Of a DNA stretch of 64,000 nt, positions 1 through 8,353 are shown one piece after another. How positions within the stretch are numbered: position 1 is the stretch's first letter; each line of letters opens with the position of its first letter. The notes beneath the pieces are model-generated. The model ran no database searches and had not been told where the DNA came from. It saw only the letters and a list, made by a program, of their open reading frames with translations. The DNA is taken from contig DATKXP010000079.1 of NCBI GenBank assembly GCA_035529015.1, forward strand, positions 1 to 64,000, given 5' to 3'. This stretch comes from JAUVZF01 sp035529015. GTDB lineage: Bacteria > Planctomycetota > Phycisphaerae > FEN-1346. The position numbers were made by a program, and so were the translations under genes.

Positions 1-96
1 CCGACGCCCGTCCTCCGTGCGGTCCGCCAGGAAGTCGTAGCTCCACACGTGGCCGCGATGTATCGCCTGGTGCCGGGTTACAGCAGAGTTGCGCCT
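1..96 (-). pseudogene. IS3-family transposase (OrfB) fragment, cut by window edge
   Basis: Read leftwards, this edge codes for the start of a retroviral-type integrase core: the motif HVWSYDFLADRTEDGR is the first catalytic Asp region (W-S-x-D-F) seen in IS3-family OrfB transposases. The frame is open to the window edge, so the rest lies outside. Upstream (towards 120) the similarity stops without a plausible start, so the gene looks truncated or decayed. Family from motif recognition; whether the copy outside is complete cannot be seen. Confidence 0.55.
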
Positions 97-487
97 GGAG
101 TCCCAGACGTAACCCTCTTCGAAACGTCCAGCGCCCGGCCCCTCCGTCACACGGCGCCCTGTCCCTCCTCCCCGCGTCCGCCCGGCCTCCTCCTTCACAT
201 TCACACGTCCTTCCCTTCGCCCTTGCCTCGGGGGAGGGGTGGGATTAGGATGCGCAGGGGCAGCCTTGATGGTGCGAAGGAGGGCTGGACTGGGGAAACT
301 TACGTATGTTGTTTTCGCGAGAGTGTGCGCTAGCCCACATCTCAATCTCCTTCCAGCAACGGATTGCCGATCCGGCTTTGCCGCATGGCGATCGGGCCCG
401 GTTTCTTCGCTGAAGCGAGATGAAACTTCGTCTCGCGGGGCGAGACGGCTGCCGTATCGCAGTTGCCATAGGCAGGAGCATCGCACC
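97..487. other. Intergenic region upstream of the rhamnosidase gene
   Basis: No convincing gene. Short open frames here have no recognisable content. A perfect hairpin lies at 429-447 (7-bp arms cgtctcg/cgagacg, 5-nt loop), about 40 nt before the start of the glycoside hydrolase gene; it has no U-run, so it is more likely a leader structure or operator than a terminator. A pyrimidine-rich stretch around 170-225 shows no recognisable element. Confidence 0.5.
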
Positions 488-3400
488 ATGAGCAAGCACG
501 TCACAATGCTACTCTGTCTTGCCTTTCTTGCATCGGCCGGAGTCACCCCCGGCTCACACGCCGAACCACCCGGCGTTCCGGTCGATCTGGAAGCCGGCTT
601 TCGCGATCCGCCCAACGAGGCCCGGCCTTCGGCCTACTGGCTGTGGCTCGGCGGCCATGTCAATCGCCCGCACGTCGAGCGGGAACTGAAGGCGTTCTAC
701 GATGCGGGTGTCCGCGGCCTTTGCATCTTCGATATGGGTGCCCGGGGAGCGCCGGAAAGGATGCCCCCGGCCGGGCCGCCGTTTATGAGTGAGCAGTCGG
801 TCGCAGATATCGCCCATGCGGTGCGAATCGCCGGGCGGCTCGGCATGGACGTGCAGTTGTCGGTAGCCAGCAGTTGGGACATGGGTGGGGCCTGGGTCGA
901 ACTCCGGCATGCCAGTATGGGACTGTTTCAATCGGAGACCGTGATCGACGGACCTGCTTCGGTCGACCGGGTGTTGCCCTTCCCTCCGATTCCGGCCAAG
1001 GCACCTCGACGCCGCGACGGAAAGCCGGCCTTTTACAAGGACATCGCCGTGCTGGCAATTCCCGCCGATCGACGTCTGCCGGGTTACGACTTCGTCTTCA
1101 AGCTCGACCCGCCAGGCGCCCGGTCGCTGGACTACGCAGTGCTGCACAACACACCGAGCGACGATCCCGCGACATACGGCGACCTCCATCTCTTCACAAA
1201 GGACTTCTCCATCGCGGTCTCCACGACAACGCCGACCGACGATGCGTTCCGCGAGGTGTTGCGGGCCTCGCTGAAACCGACGACCGGGCCGCAGCGTTTC
1301 GACGTGCCGCCGGCCGACGCCCGATACGTTCGGCTTCGGATCCTCAGCGGATACAATGCCCGCTTCGACCGCGTCCAGCTCGGCGAGTTCCAGTTGTTCG
1401 ACACCGAGGGGATCAACGTGGTGGCCTCGCACGTTGCCGACCGCAACCGCGACGGCGCCGAGTTGTTGGGCTGTCCGCCTGCCTTGGGCCGTGATCGGGT
1501 CTGGACGGCCGGAAACCTGCACGACGGCAGCACGGCCGGCGCCGGCGGAAGCTGGTGCTCTGCCGGACCGCCGCCTCTGTTCATCGAAGACCCGGAGAAG
1601 ATCGTCGATCTGACCGGTCGCACCGACGCCGAAGGCCGGCTTCGATGGAACGCTCCGGCCGGCAGATGGGCGATCATGCGACTGGTCTGCACGAACACCG
1701 GCGAGCGTCTGAAGGTGCCCAGTCCGAACTCGGACGGACTGGCGACCGATCATTTCAGTAGCGAGGCAACTCGAACCTTCCTGGGCTACCTGATCGACCG
1801 GCTCGAATCAGAGCTGGGTGATCTTGAAGAGACGGCTCTGAAGCAGCTCTATCTGGCCAGCTACGAAGTCCGTGGAGCGATCTGGACTCCCGACATGATC
1901 CGGCAGTTCCGCCGCTACCGGGGCTATGACATGACGCCCTACCTGCCCGCGCTGTCCGGCAGCATCGTCCGCAGCGACGATATCACACGCCGGTTCATTT
2001 ACGACTACCGCAAGACGCTCGGCGACTTGCTCGTGGATGCCTATTACCGGGCCGCGGTCGATACGGCTCATGCGGCGGGGCTCGGCGTCGAATCGGAAGC
2101 CGGCGGTCCGGGCCCGCCCATTCATCAGGTGCCGGTTGACGCCTTAAAGGCCCTCGGCGCTTTGGACGAGGTGCGTGGCGAGTTCTGGCCGAAGCGGCCC
2201 AAGGCCGACCGACTTTGGGTCGTCAAGGAGACCGCCTGCGCGGCCCATACCTACGGCAAGCGCCGGGTCCACATGGAAGCATTCACGAGCATGTATCATT
2301 GGCAGGACGGTCCCTTTGACCTCAAACCCTCGGCCGACCGGGCGTTTTGCGAGGGGATGAACCACGTCGTCTGGCACACCGGTTCGCACCAGCCCCCCGA
2401 GTCCGGCCGGCCCGGCTGGGTCTACGGGGCCGGGACGCACCTGAACACCAATCTTGTCTGGTGGCCGAAAGCCAAGCCGTTTCTCGACTACTTGGCGCGA
2501 TGCTCCTTTCTGTTGCAGCAGGGCCATTTCGTCGCCGACGTCTGCTACTACTACGGAGACCAGGGTTACAGCTTCGTGCCGCCGAAGCACGTCGATCCGT
2601 CGCTCGGATATGGCCACGACTATGATGTCGCCAATGCGGAAGTCATACTCAAACGGATGAGCGTGCGCGACGGTCGAATCACCCTGCCCGACGGCATGCA
2701 GTATGAACTGCTGGTTCTGCCGGATCGGGAAGACATCGACATCGCGGTTCTGCGAAAGCTCGAGAAACTGGTCGGCGCCGGGGGAACCGTGGTCGGGCCC
2801 AAGCCGACCCGCTGCAACGGACTCACGGACCATCCGGCCCGGGACCGACAAGTCAAACAGCTCGCCGACACGTTGTGGGGAGACTGCGACGGCAGGAATA
2901 TTCTGGAGCACCGATACGGCAGCGGGAAAATCATCTGGGGTCGGGCGCTGCGAGACGTCCTCTTGGAGCGGGGGATGGGGGCCGATTTCCGTTTCGTCAG
3001 CGAGAAAGAACATACGGATCTGGATTTCATTCATCGTCGCACGTCGGAGGCCGACATCTACTTCGTCCGCAACACGAAGATGCGCCCCGAGTCCGTCGAC
3101 GCCTACTTTCGTGTGTCCGGCAAGTCCCCGGAACTCTGGCTGCCCGCGTCGGGAGACCTGCTTGGGCAGGCGGTATACGAACAGACGCCCCAGGGCGTTC
3201 GTGTCCCGCTACGGCTTCCGCCGGCCGGTTCGGTGTTTGTCGTCTTCCGCCGACCCGACGACCGGCCCCATCTGGTTTCGCTGGCTCCCGGATTGGATAC
3301 CGCCGCCGTGGCGGACGGGCAAGTTCGCGTCACAGCCTTTGAAAACGGGTCGTACCAACTGCGGACATCGCACGATCGAACTGTCGAAGTCGAAATCGAC

Positions 3401-3937
3401 CAAGTCCCTTCTCCGACGACATTGGCCGGTCCGTGGACGGTCCGTTTTCCCGACGGACTGGGCGCCCCGGACCGTGTGACGTGGACAGCATTGAAATCCT
3501 GGACACAGCACGATCACCCGGGCATTCGCCACTTCTCCGGCATTGCCCGGTACGAAACGGAGTTTGAGATTCCGCGGCAGTGGTTGCAGGAAGACAGAAG
3601 GTTGCTGCTCGACCTCGGTCGCCTCTGGGCCGTCGGTGAAGTTTGGCTCAACGGCAAGCCACTGGGCATCGTCTGGAAACCGCCCTATCGCCTCGAAATC
3701 AGCAAGGCGGCGCGACCGGGCCGCAACCGCCTCGAAATCGAGATTGCCAACACCTGGTCGAACCGTCTGGTCGGCGATGCCCGATTGCCGCAAGACGGGC
3801 GCTATTGTCGAACAAACATCACTGGCTCCGGGACTCCACAAAAGCCGTGGCGGGACGTTCCGCTGCACGAGTCGGGCCTGTTGGGGCCGATCCGATTGAT
3901 TCCGGCAGTCGAAAAGACGATTCGATTGGCCCGATGA
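488..3937 (+). CDS. Secreted GH106-like alpha-L-rhamnosidase
   Basis: A 1149-residue exported protein. The ATG at 488 was chosen because it opens on a clear signal peptide (hydrophobic MLLCLAFLASAG, likely cleavage after SHA near residue 28). The N-terminal part, with ARPSAYWLWLGG and FYDAGVRGLCIFDMG, matches the TIM-barrel start typical of the glycosyl hydrolase group that holds GH106 alpha-L-rhamnosidases. The middle has a discoidin-like insert, and the last 150 residues (RYETEFEIP, GEVWLNGKPLG) form the beta-sandwich seen in GH2-like sugar-binding domains. Expected role: removing terminal rhamnose from polysaccharides in the periplasm or outside the cell. It stands alone, outside the integrated element, and ends about 180 nt before the tRNA fragment. 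The family is fairly safe; the exact substrate is not shown. Confidence 0.8.
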   Translation: MSKHVTMLLCLAFLASAGVTPGSHAEPPGVPVDLEAGFRDPPNEARPSAYWLWLGGHVNRPHVERELKAFYDAGVRGLCIFDMGARGAPERMPPAGPPFMSEQSVADIAHAVRIAGRLGMDVQLSVASSWDMGGAWVELRHASMGLFQSETVIDGPASVDRVLPFPPIPAKAPRRRDGKPAFYKDIAVLAIPADRRLPGYDFVFKLDPPGARSLDYAVLHNTPSDDPATYGDLHLFTKDFSIAVSTTTPTDDAFREVLRASLKPTTGPQRFDVPPADARYVRLRILSGYNARFDRVQLGEFQLFDTEGINVVASHVADRNRDGAELLGCPPALGRDRVWTAGNLHDGSTAGAGGSWCSAGPPPLFIEDPEKIVDLTGRTDAEGRLRWNAPAGRWAIMRLVCTNTGERLKVPSPNSDGLATDHFSSEATRTFLGYLIDRLESELGDLEETALKQLYLASYEVRGAIWTPDMIRQFRRYRGYDMTPYLPALSGSIVRSDDITRRFIYDYRKTLGDLLVDAYYRAAVDTAHAAGLGVESEAGGPGPPIHQVPVDALKALGALDEVRGEFWPKRPKADRLWVVKETACAAHTYGKRRVHMEAFTSMYHWQDGPFDLKPSADRAFCEGMNHVVWHTGSHQPPESGRPGWVYGAGTHLNTNLVWWPKAKPFLDYLARCSFLLQQGHFVADVCYYYGDQGYSFVPPKHVDPSLGYGHDYDVANAEVILKRMSVRDGRITLPDGMQYELLVLPDREDIDIAVLRKLEKLVGAGGTVVGPKPTRCNGLTDHPARDRQVKQLADTLWGDCDGRNILEHRYGSGKIIWGRALRDVLLERGMGADFRFVSEKEHTDLDFIHRRTSEADIYFVRNTKMRPESVDAYFRVSGKSPELWLPASGDLLGQAVYEQTPQGVRVPLRLPPAGSVFVVFRRPDDRPHLVSLAPGLDTAAVADGQVRVTAFENGSYQLRTSHDRTVEVEIDQVPSPTTLAGPWTVRFPDGLGAPDRVTWTALKSWTQHDHPGIRHFSGIARYETEFEIPRQWLQEDRRLLLDLGRLWAVGEVWLNGKPLGIVWKPPYRLEISKAARPGRNRLEIEIANTWSNRLVGDARLPQDGRYCRTNITGSGTPQKPWRDVPLHESGLLGPIRLIPAVEKTIRLAR

Positions 3938-3973
3938 CGCCGCGGCTCACGCAAGTAGCGGGCGGGATTCTTT

Positions 3974-3994
3974 CAGCGCATTTTCAGCGCGCAG
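3974..3994. repeat. 21-bp direct repeat, left copy
   Basis: This copy and the one at 4228-4248 match at 20 of 21 positions (cagcgcatt[t/g..] core, ending cagcgcgcag). The two lie in the same orientation on either side of the tRNA fragment. They may be integrase arm-type sites or a trace of an earlier insertion at the same tRNA. Confidence 0.5.
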
Positions 3995-4117
3995 GGACCC
4001 CGGGACGCCATTACTTGTCATCACTCGCCAAGATCGGGTGTTAGGTAAGGAGAAGAGCAAGAGGCGCGCAAGTCGCGCACTTGTCGCCACTTGGCACGAC
4101 TTGTCATTACCTGACAG

Positions 4118-4168
4118 TGGTGCGCCCGGGGTGACTCGAACACCCGACCTGCGGTTTAGGAAACCGCA
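4118..4168 (-). other. attL-type site: 3' half of tRNA-Arg(CCT)
   Basis: Read on the minus strand, this is an anticodon arm (GCGGT-TTCCTAA-ACCGC, anticodon CCT), a 5-nt variable loop, a perfect T-arm (GGGTG-TTCGAGT-CACCC), the acceptor 3' strand CGGGCGC, a discriminator A and CCA at 4118-4120. The matching 5' acceptor strand GCGCCCG and a D-arm are missing: the sequence beyond 4168 does not pair. A functional tRNA is therefore not encoded. A CCA-ending tRNA 3' fragment is the usual mark left by a tyrosine-recombinase element at the border opposite the restored tRNA. From its polarity, the element extends to the right. Confidence 0.75.
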
Positions 4169-4201
4169 GACGCAGCACCATAACTCTAGTCCCGCCAAAG
4201 G

Positions 4202-4388
4202 CTTAGGTCAAAGCCAATCCTCGCGCGCAGCGCATTTGCAGCGCGCAGAACGCCCGGACGGTCCTGTTGAAGCCGCGAGTGCCCCGTCCGACCTCACTCA
4301 GGTCATGACCGCTTGGCCTGCGCTGCCCCAGCATATCAAGGCTGCCATCCTCGCACTGATCCAGACAGCCGGGGAGGCGCAACCGTGA
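4202..4388 (+). pseudogene. C-terminal remnant of a phage ORF next to attL
   Basis: The reading frame ending at 4388 closes with a protein-like tail, LTQVMTAWPALPQHIKAAI, unlike the random translation before it. The open frame runs leftwards through the tRNA fragment without a natural start. A likely explanation is that the gene body lies at the other end of the element and is joined to this tail only in the excised circle. Alternatively it is simply a truncated ORF. No function is claimed. Confidence 0.35.
4228..4248. repeat. 21-bp direct repeat, right copy
   Basis: Partner of 3974-3994 (20/21 identical, same orientation), on the element side of the tRNA fragment. Confidence 0.5.
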
Positions 4389-4897
4389 ACAACACCTGCC
4401 CTGTCCGATTTGGGGCGCAATATACCGTCCATACCGTCCACACCGTCCAACGGCCAGTAGTGGTAGGGGTTTGCGCGTGGGCCGTGTGTCGCGTTCACCG
4501 TCCTGATAGCGCCCAACTACCAACTGGGCCCACTTCTCGCAACACGGGCGACCGTGGGCCGCGTGGGGGCAAGTGGTGGCAAGCGTTGGCAAATAGGTAC
4601 TTCCAGCGACATACGTTGATAGTGACGGCCGCCGAAGCAGTCGCGGTCTTAGGCAGAGTTTGTTTGGCGCGCGAAAAACACACCGAATCGCCGCTGTTGG
4701 GCCAAAAACGCGGATTCGGGTCCGGCTTTGTTAGCGCCGAACGGCCGGCAGCGCGCCCGGTGCGGAAATGACGCGACGTTCGCCCGTGTGGCCGCGTTGT
4801 CGGCCAGGGCGACGGCTGGTACGCCACGGGCAGCCGGACGCGACACGGGCCAACGGGGGCGGCGAGGGGCGGCCCTGGGGCAAGAACGGAGGTAGAG
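4389..4897. other. Gene-poor left end of the element
   Basis: About 510 bp with no supported gene. It has the 9-bp tandem repeat at 4422-4450 (listed separately). A 128-codon frame from GTG 4385 overlaps the preceding stop but has the composition of a random frame. A good Shine-Dalgarno (ggagg) lies just before 4898. This may be a replication or integrase-binding region, but only the repeats support that. Confidence 0.45.
4422..4450. repeat. Three 9-bp iteron-like repeats
   Basis: Three copies of accgtcca at 4424, 4433 and 4442, spaced exactly 9 bp. Read on the minus strand, the block and the flank after it (ggacggt x3, then ttgc-cccc) closely match 63754-63789 at the other end of the window, in inverted orientation. 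Confidence 0.6.
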
Positions 4898-6226
4898 ATG
4901 AAGGTTGAGAAGCGCAAGACCGACGACATCCGGCCGTACGAGCAGAACCCTCGCCAGAACGACGACGCGGTGGATGCCGTGGCGGCCAGCATCCGCGAGT
5001 TCGGCTTCCGCCAGCCCATCGTGGTGGACACCGACGGCGTCATCGTCGTGGGCCATACCCGGTGGAAGGCAGCGAAGAAGCTGGGCCTTGAGTTCGTGCC
5101 GGTCCACGTAGCCACGGACCTGACGCCTGAGCAGGCCAAGGCGTATCGCTTGGCGGACAACCGAGTGGCGGACCTGGCGACCTGGGACTATGACCTCCTG
5201 CCCATCGAACTCAAGGACCTCCAGGCGGCCGACTTCGACCTCGCGCTCCTGGGGTTCGACGACGACGAATTGGCCGGCCTCCTCGACCCCGGTGTGAAAG
5301 ACGGTCTGACGGACCCGGACGACGTGCCTGAGCCGCCCGACGAGGCGGTCACGCAGCCGGGCGACCTGTGGATTCTAGGCGACCATCGCCTGCTCTGTGG
5401 CGATGCCGGCAGCACGGAGGACGTGGACCGGGTGCTCGATGGCGCCGGCATCCACCTCGTGAACACCGACCCGCCTTACAACGTCCGCGTCGAGCCACGG
5501 TCCAGCACCGCCATCGCCGCCGGCCAGAGTTCGTACCCGGACCTCTCGCGCAAGATGCACCACCAGGGGTTTGACGTCGCCCGTGGCGTGACGGACCCGA
5601 AGAAGGCCCGGAAGAAGATGCGGCCGAAGGACCGGCCGCTCGAGAACGATTTCCTCTCCGCCGAGGACTTCGAGCGGCTGCTGCTGGCCTGGTTCGGCCA
5701 GGTGGCCCGCGTGCTGGAACCGGGCCGCTCGTTTTTCATCTGGGGCGGGTACGCGAACCTGGGCAACTACCCGCCCGCCCTGAAGGCCTCAGGGCTCTAC
5801 TTCTCACAGGGCATCGTCTGGGACAAGCAGCACCCGGTCCTCACGCGCAAGGACTTCATGGGGGCGTTTGAACTGGCGTTCTATGGATGGCGAGAAGGCG
5901 CAGGGCACAAGTTCTTCGGCCCGAACAACGCCACCGACCTCTGGCACGTGAAGAAGGTGAACCCGGCCGCGATGGTCCACCTGACGGAGAAACCGGTGGA
6001 GTTGGCCGTGCGGGCCATCCAGTACTCGTCGCGGTCGGGCGAGAACGTGTTGGACCTCTTCGGCGGGTCGGGATCGACCCTCATCGGGTGCGAGCAGACG
6101 GGGCGGAAGGCCTACCTGATGGAGATGGACGCCCTGTACTGCGACGTCATCGTCCAGCGGTTCGAGCAGTTCACGGGGCAGAAGGCCGAGCGGCAGCAGG
6201 CAGTGGCGGCGGAGGGAAAAGCGTGA
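4898..6226 (+). CDS. ParB-like nuclease domain fused to DNA methyltransferase
   Basis: A 442-residue fusion. Residues 1-95 form a ParB/Srx-type domain (IRPYEQNPRQND, then GHTRWKAAKKLG and AYRLADNRV). Residues 150-440 are an amino-methyltransferase of the beta class: catalytic motif DPPYN at 191-195, and a C-terminal SAM-binding motif VLDLFGGSGSTL. It should methylate adenine N6 or cytosine N4 in DNA. This fusion is common in phages, where it protects phage DNA or marks packaging and replication sites. It has a good ribosome site (ggaggtagag) and overlaps the next start by 4 nt, so the two are probably co-translated. No cognate restriction enzyme is seen. Confidence 0.88.
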   Translation: MKVEKRKTDDIRPYEQNPRQNDDAVDAVAASIREFGFRQPIVVDTDGVIVVGHTRWKAAKKLGLEFVPVHVATDLTPEQAKAYRLADNRVADLATWDYDLLPIELKDLQAADFDLALLGFDDDELAGLLDPGVKDGLTDPDDVPEPPDEAVTQPGDLWILGDHRLLCGDAGSTEDVDRVLDGAGIHLVNTDPPYNVRVEPRSSTAIAAGQSSYPDLSRKMHHQGFDVARGVTDPKKARKKMRPKDRPLENDFLSAEDFERLLLAWFGQVARVLEPGRSFFIWGGYANLGNYPPALKASGLYFSQGIVWDKQHPVLTRKDFMGAFELAFYGWREGAGHKFFGPNNATDLWHVKKVNPAAMVHLTEKPVELAVRAIQYSSRSGENVLDLFGGSGSTLIGCEQTGRKAYLMEMDALYCDVIVQRFEQFTGQKAERQQAVAAEGKA

Positions 6227-7116
6227 GGATTGCCCGGGTATTTCCGCGTCGCACGAGCGCCACGCCGGACGACCCGCTCGCCTTCGTGGGCGAGCCGCCG
6301 CTCTTCCTGCCGGAGGTGGACGAGGTGCATGTCTCGTGCACCTTCACCTGGGACCGCCCGGAAGCGGAGCATCTGGCGAAGGCATGGGCCGCTCAAGGCT
6401 ACAAGGTCCGCCTCGGTGGGCCGGCCTACGGGTCGCCGGCGGAGGATTTCACACCCGGCTTGTACGTCCAACGCGGGGTGACGATCACGAGCCGGGGCTG
6501 CATTCGGCGGTGCCCGTTCTGCTTCGTGCCGACGAGGGAAGGACCCTTGCGCCTGCTGGATATCAGACCCGGCTGGGACATCCTCGACAACAACCTGCTG
6601 GCGTGTCCACGCCGCCACGTCGAGGCCGTCCTGGACATGCTCGAAGCGCAGCCGAAGGCCGCACGGTTCACGGGCGGCATCGACGCCCGGCTATGTCGGC
6701 CGTGGTTCGCGAGGCGGCTGGGCCGGATGCGGGTGCAGATTCTCTACACGGCCTATGACCAGCCCGCCCAGCGACCGCACGTCGAACGGACCATCAAGAC
6801 GCTGCGCGACGCAGGTCTCACGCAGCGGCAGGTCGGCTGCTACGTCCTCGTCGGATACGAGGGCGACACGCTGGTGCAGGCCGAGGAGCGCCTGGAGTGG
6901 GTCTTCCAGACGGGCGGAATGCCGTTCGCCATGTACTTTCGACCGCCGGATGAGCGGCGGCTTCGCATTCCACCGGCGTGGCGACGGTTCGTCAGGAAGT
7001 GGACCCGCCCGGCATGCATCTTCGCGAGCCACGAGGGTGCTGCCGGTGTGAAGGCCGAGCAGTTGGAGTTCCCGAAGAGCACGCCGGTAGGAACCGGCGT
7101 GCAGGAGGATACGTGA
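6223..7116 (+). CDS. Phage radical SAM protein
   Basis: A 297-residue protein starting at a GTG that overlaps the methyltransferase stop. It carries the radical SAM cluster motif C-x3-C-x2-C at residues 93-100 (GCIRRCPFC), followed by a glycine-rich SAM region. The N-terminal part resembles a short B12-binding-like alpha/beta domain (EVDEVHVSCTF). The C-terminal 50 residues have no extra Cys cluster. Substrate unknown. Its coupling to a DNA methyltransferase hints at a nucleic-acid modification, but this is only context. Confidence 0.7.
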   Translation: MRIARVFPRRTSATPDDPLAFVGEPPLFLPEVDEVHVSCTFTWDRPEAEHLAKAWAAQGYKVRLGGPAYGSPAEDFTPGLYVQRGVTITSRGCIRRCPFCFVPTREGPLRLLDIRPGWDILDNNLLACPRRHVEAVLDMLEAQPKAARFTGGIDARLCRPWFARRLGRMRVQILYTAYDQPAQRPHVERTIKTLRDAGLTQRQVGCYVLVGYEGDTLVQAEERLEWVFQTGGMPFAMYFRPPDERRLRIPPAWRRFVRKWTRPACIFASHEGAAGVKAEQLEFPKSTPVGTGVQEDT

Positions 7117-7124
7117 TGTGGTGC

Positions 7125-7346
7125 CTACAGGGCCGTGACCTCGAAGTCCCACACCCACACCGTGCCGTCATCGTGTTGGGCATCCTTGGGTGTCTGGCCG
7201 GCGGTCACCTCGACGCGGTAAAGCCAGCCGTCGTCCCATGTGGCCTTCGTGATACGGGCGTCGCACTCCTCGACGAAGTGGTCGCTGCGGACATGGACGC
7301 GGGTGCCGTTCTTCAGCCGCGGTGGGCGGGTCTTCGTCGCTGCCAT
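7125..7346 (-). CDS. Small phage protein, unknown
   Basis: A 73-residue soluble protein on the minus strand, with motifs GTRVHVRSDHFVEE and TVWVWDFEVTAL suggesting a small beta-barrel (SH3- or KOW-like). It is the last gene of a three-gene leftward group (8024 to 7125). ATG start; spacing of 3 nt to the gene before it. No family recognised. Confidence 0.6.
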   Translation of the reverse strand: MAATKTRPPRLKNGTRVHVRSDHFVEECDARITKATWDDGWLYRVEVTAGQTPKDAQHDDGTVWVWDFEVTAL

Positions 7347-7349
7347 GGC

Positions 7350-7649
7350 TCAGGCCTCCTTCCTGGCCAGGGCGAACTTGCCGCGGCCGACCTTCTTGAA
7401 CCGCGCGTCCTTGCCCTTCTTGGCCACCTCACGGATGATGGCCGAGTAGAGCGTCGCGGCGGGCGTCTTGCCCTTCGTCTGCCACAGGCCCTTGGCGAGC
7501 ATCTGCTCCACCATCTCCTTGCAGGTCATCGGCTTCTTGGCTTCGCCGAGGACCTTGACGGCCGCGTCGAGGGCGCTGGTCTTCTTGGGCTTCGCAGCGC
7601 TGCGCTTCGCGGTCGTCGCCTTCTTCCGAATTTGCTGGTTCTTCGCCAT
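7350..7649 (-). CDS. HARE-HTH domain protein
   Basis: A 99-residue protein with a lysine-rich N-terminus (AKNQQIRKKATTAKRS) followed by a winged-helix domain (ALDAAVKVLGEAKKPMTCKE, then LYSAIIREVAKKG and FKKVGRGKFAL). This is the HB1/ASXL/restriction-endonuclease HTH (HARE-HTH), a DNA-binding module often attached to DNA-modifying enzymes. It probably binds DNA; as a free-standing protein in a leftward group opposite the late genes it may act as a regulator or nucleoid-type protein. Confidence 0.7.
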   Translation of the reverse strand: MAKNQQIRKKATTAKRSAAKPKKTSALDAAVKVLGEAKKPMTCKEMVEQMLAKGLWQTKGKTPAATLYSAIIREVAKKGKDARFKKVGRGKFALARKEA

Positions 7650-7682
7650 GGTTCCGTCTCCTTTTGCTGTTGCGCCCGGGAC

Positions 7683-8024
7683 TCAGTTCCCAGGCTTGTA
7701 GGTGTGGCTGCAGGTTTGGCACTGGACCCAGGCACCGTCATCGTCCCAGACCAGGCAATCGGTGCGGTCTTCACCGCAGGCCGGGCACGCGTCTTCCGGG
7801 GCGACATGCGCTTCGTCCTCCTCCTCGGCCAGGATGGCCTCGGCATCGCGCTCGAGGTCGGCCATGACCTTCGACAACGGCATCGCGCAGGCCCGGGCGA
7901 GGCGCCGGACTCGGCGGTGCCACCAAGTCGCTTTGCCCGAGGCCACCCACCCGGCCGTCTTCCAGGCGGCCAGGGCGTGAGCGAGCCTCTCGCGTTCGGC
8001 CAGTGCGTCGTAGGTCGTGTTCAT
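7683..8024 (-). CDS. Small zinc-ribbon phage protein
   Basis: The ATG at 8024 was chosen because a Shine-Dalgarno (aggagga on the minus strand) lies just upstream; a longer frame to 8087 has no such site. The 113-residue product has a helical N-terminus (YDALAERERLAHALAAWKTA) and a C-terminal zinc ribbon, CPACGEDRTDC followed by CQTCSHTYKPG. First gene of the leftward group. Function unknown; zinc-ribbon proteins of this size in phages usually bind nucleic acid. Confidence 0.6.
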   Translation of the reverse strand: MNTTYDALAERERLAHALAAWKTAGWVASGKATWWHRRVRRLARACAMPLSKVMADLERDAEAILAEEEDEAHVAPEDACPACGEDRTDCLVWDDDGAWVQCQTCSHTYKPGN

Positions 8025-8106
8025 CGTCGTCTCCTCCTGTATTCGCGTCCTCACACACACAGGGGCATGCTTTCGGCCGGAAAGCAAGGCGAAATCATGG
8101 ATTTTC

Positions 8107-8117
8107 CTGCATAATTC
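8107..8117. promoter_or_regulatory. CTGCATAATTC motif, left copy
   Basis: An 11-bp AT-rich motif in the gap between the leftward group and the packaging genes. The same 11-mer occurs at 60571-60581 ahead of the replication genes. It contains an extended -10-like TGCATAAT but has no good -35 box. Confidence 0.25.
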
Positions 8118-8131
8118 TTCGAGGTGCCCGG

Positions 8132-8353
8132 ATGGCCGATGACGGCCCAGAAATGGCGAAAACGCTGAACCCGGCAGCCCTGACAGTCGCCGATGCCGCC
8201 AGGATTCTCACGGCCGCCGGCGGCGGGGCCGTCACCGCGGAGATGATCCAGGCCGACTTGGACGCCGGCGCGCCCACGAACGCCGACGGGACCATCAACC
8301 TGGTGCACTACACGGCGTGGCTCGCGAGGGAGGTGACCTCCGGTGAAGGTTGA
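8132..8353 (+). CDS. Small protein paralogous to the terminase N-terminus (TerS-like?)
   Basis: A 73-residue protein immediately before the large terminase, overlapping it by 11 nt. From residue 10 on it aligns with the first 60 residues of the terminase: NPAALTVADAARIL against DPRNLRPAELVRLL, and GTINLVHYTAWLARE against RHVDLIRYAAWLIQE. Position and size suggest a small terminase or a DNA-recognition partner, but no classical TerS HTH is obvious. A second ATG at 8153 is possible. Confidence 0.55.
   Translation: MADDGPEMAKTLNPAALTVADAARILTAAGGGAVTAEMIQADLDAGAPTNADGTINLVHYTAWLAREVTSGEG

Noticed and set aside
554..1753. 399-codon minus-strand frame inside the rhamnosidase gene
   Set aside because: Shadow frame; the plus-strand gene has signal peptide and domain matches over the same DNA.
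4118..4200. Complete tRNA gene at the att site
   Set aside because: The 5' acceptor strand and D-arm that would pair with CGGGCGC are absent; only the 3' half is present.
4422..4450. CRISPR-like repeat array
   Set aside because: The repeats are only 8-9 bp with no spacers; they are tandem iteron-like units.
4385..4771. 128-codon frame starting in the stop of the attL ORF remnant
   Set aside because: Low-complexity repeats and random-like composition; no ribosome site or recognisable domain.
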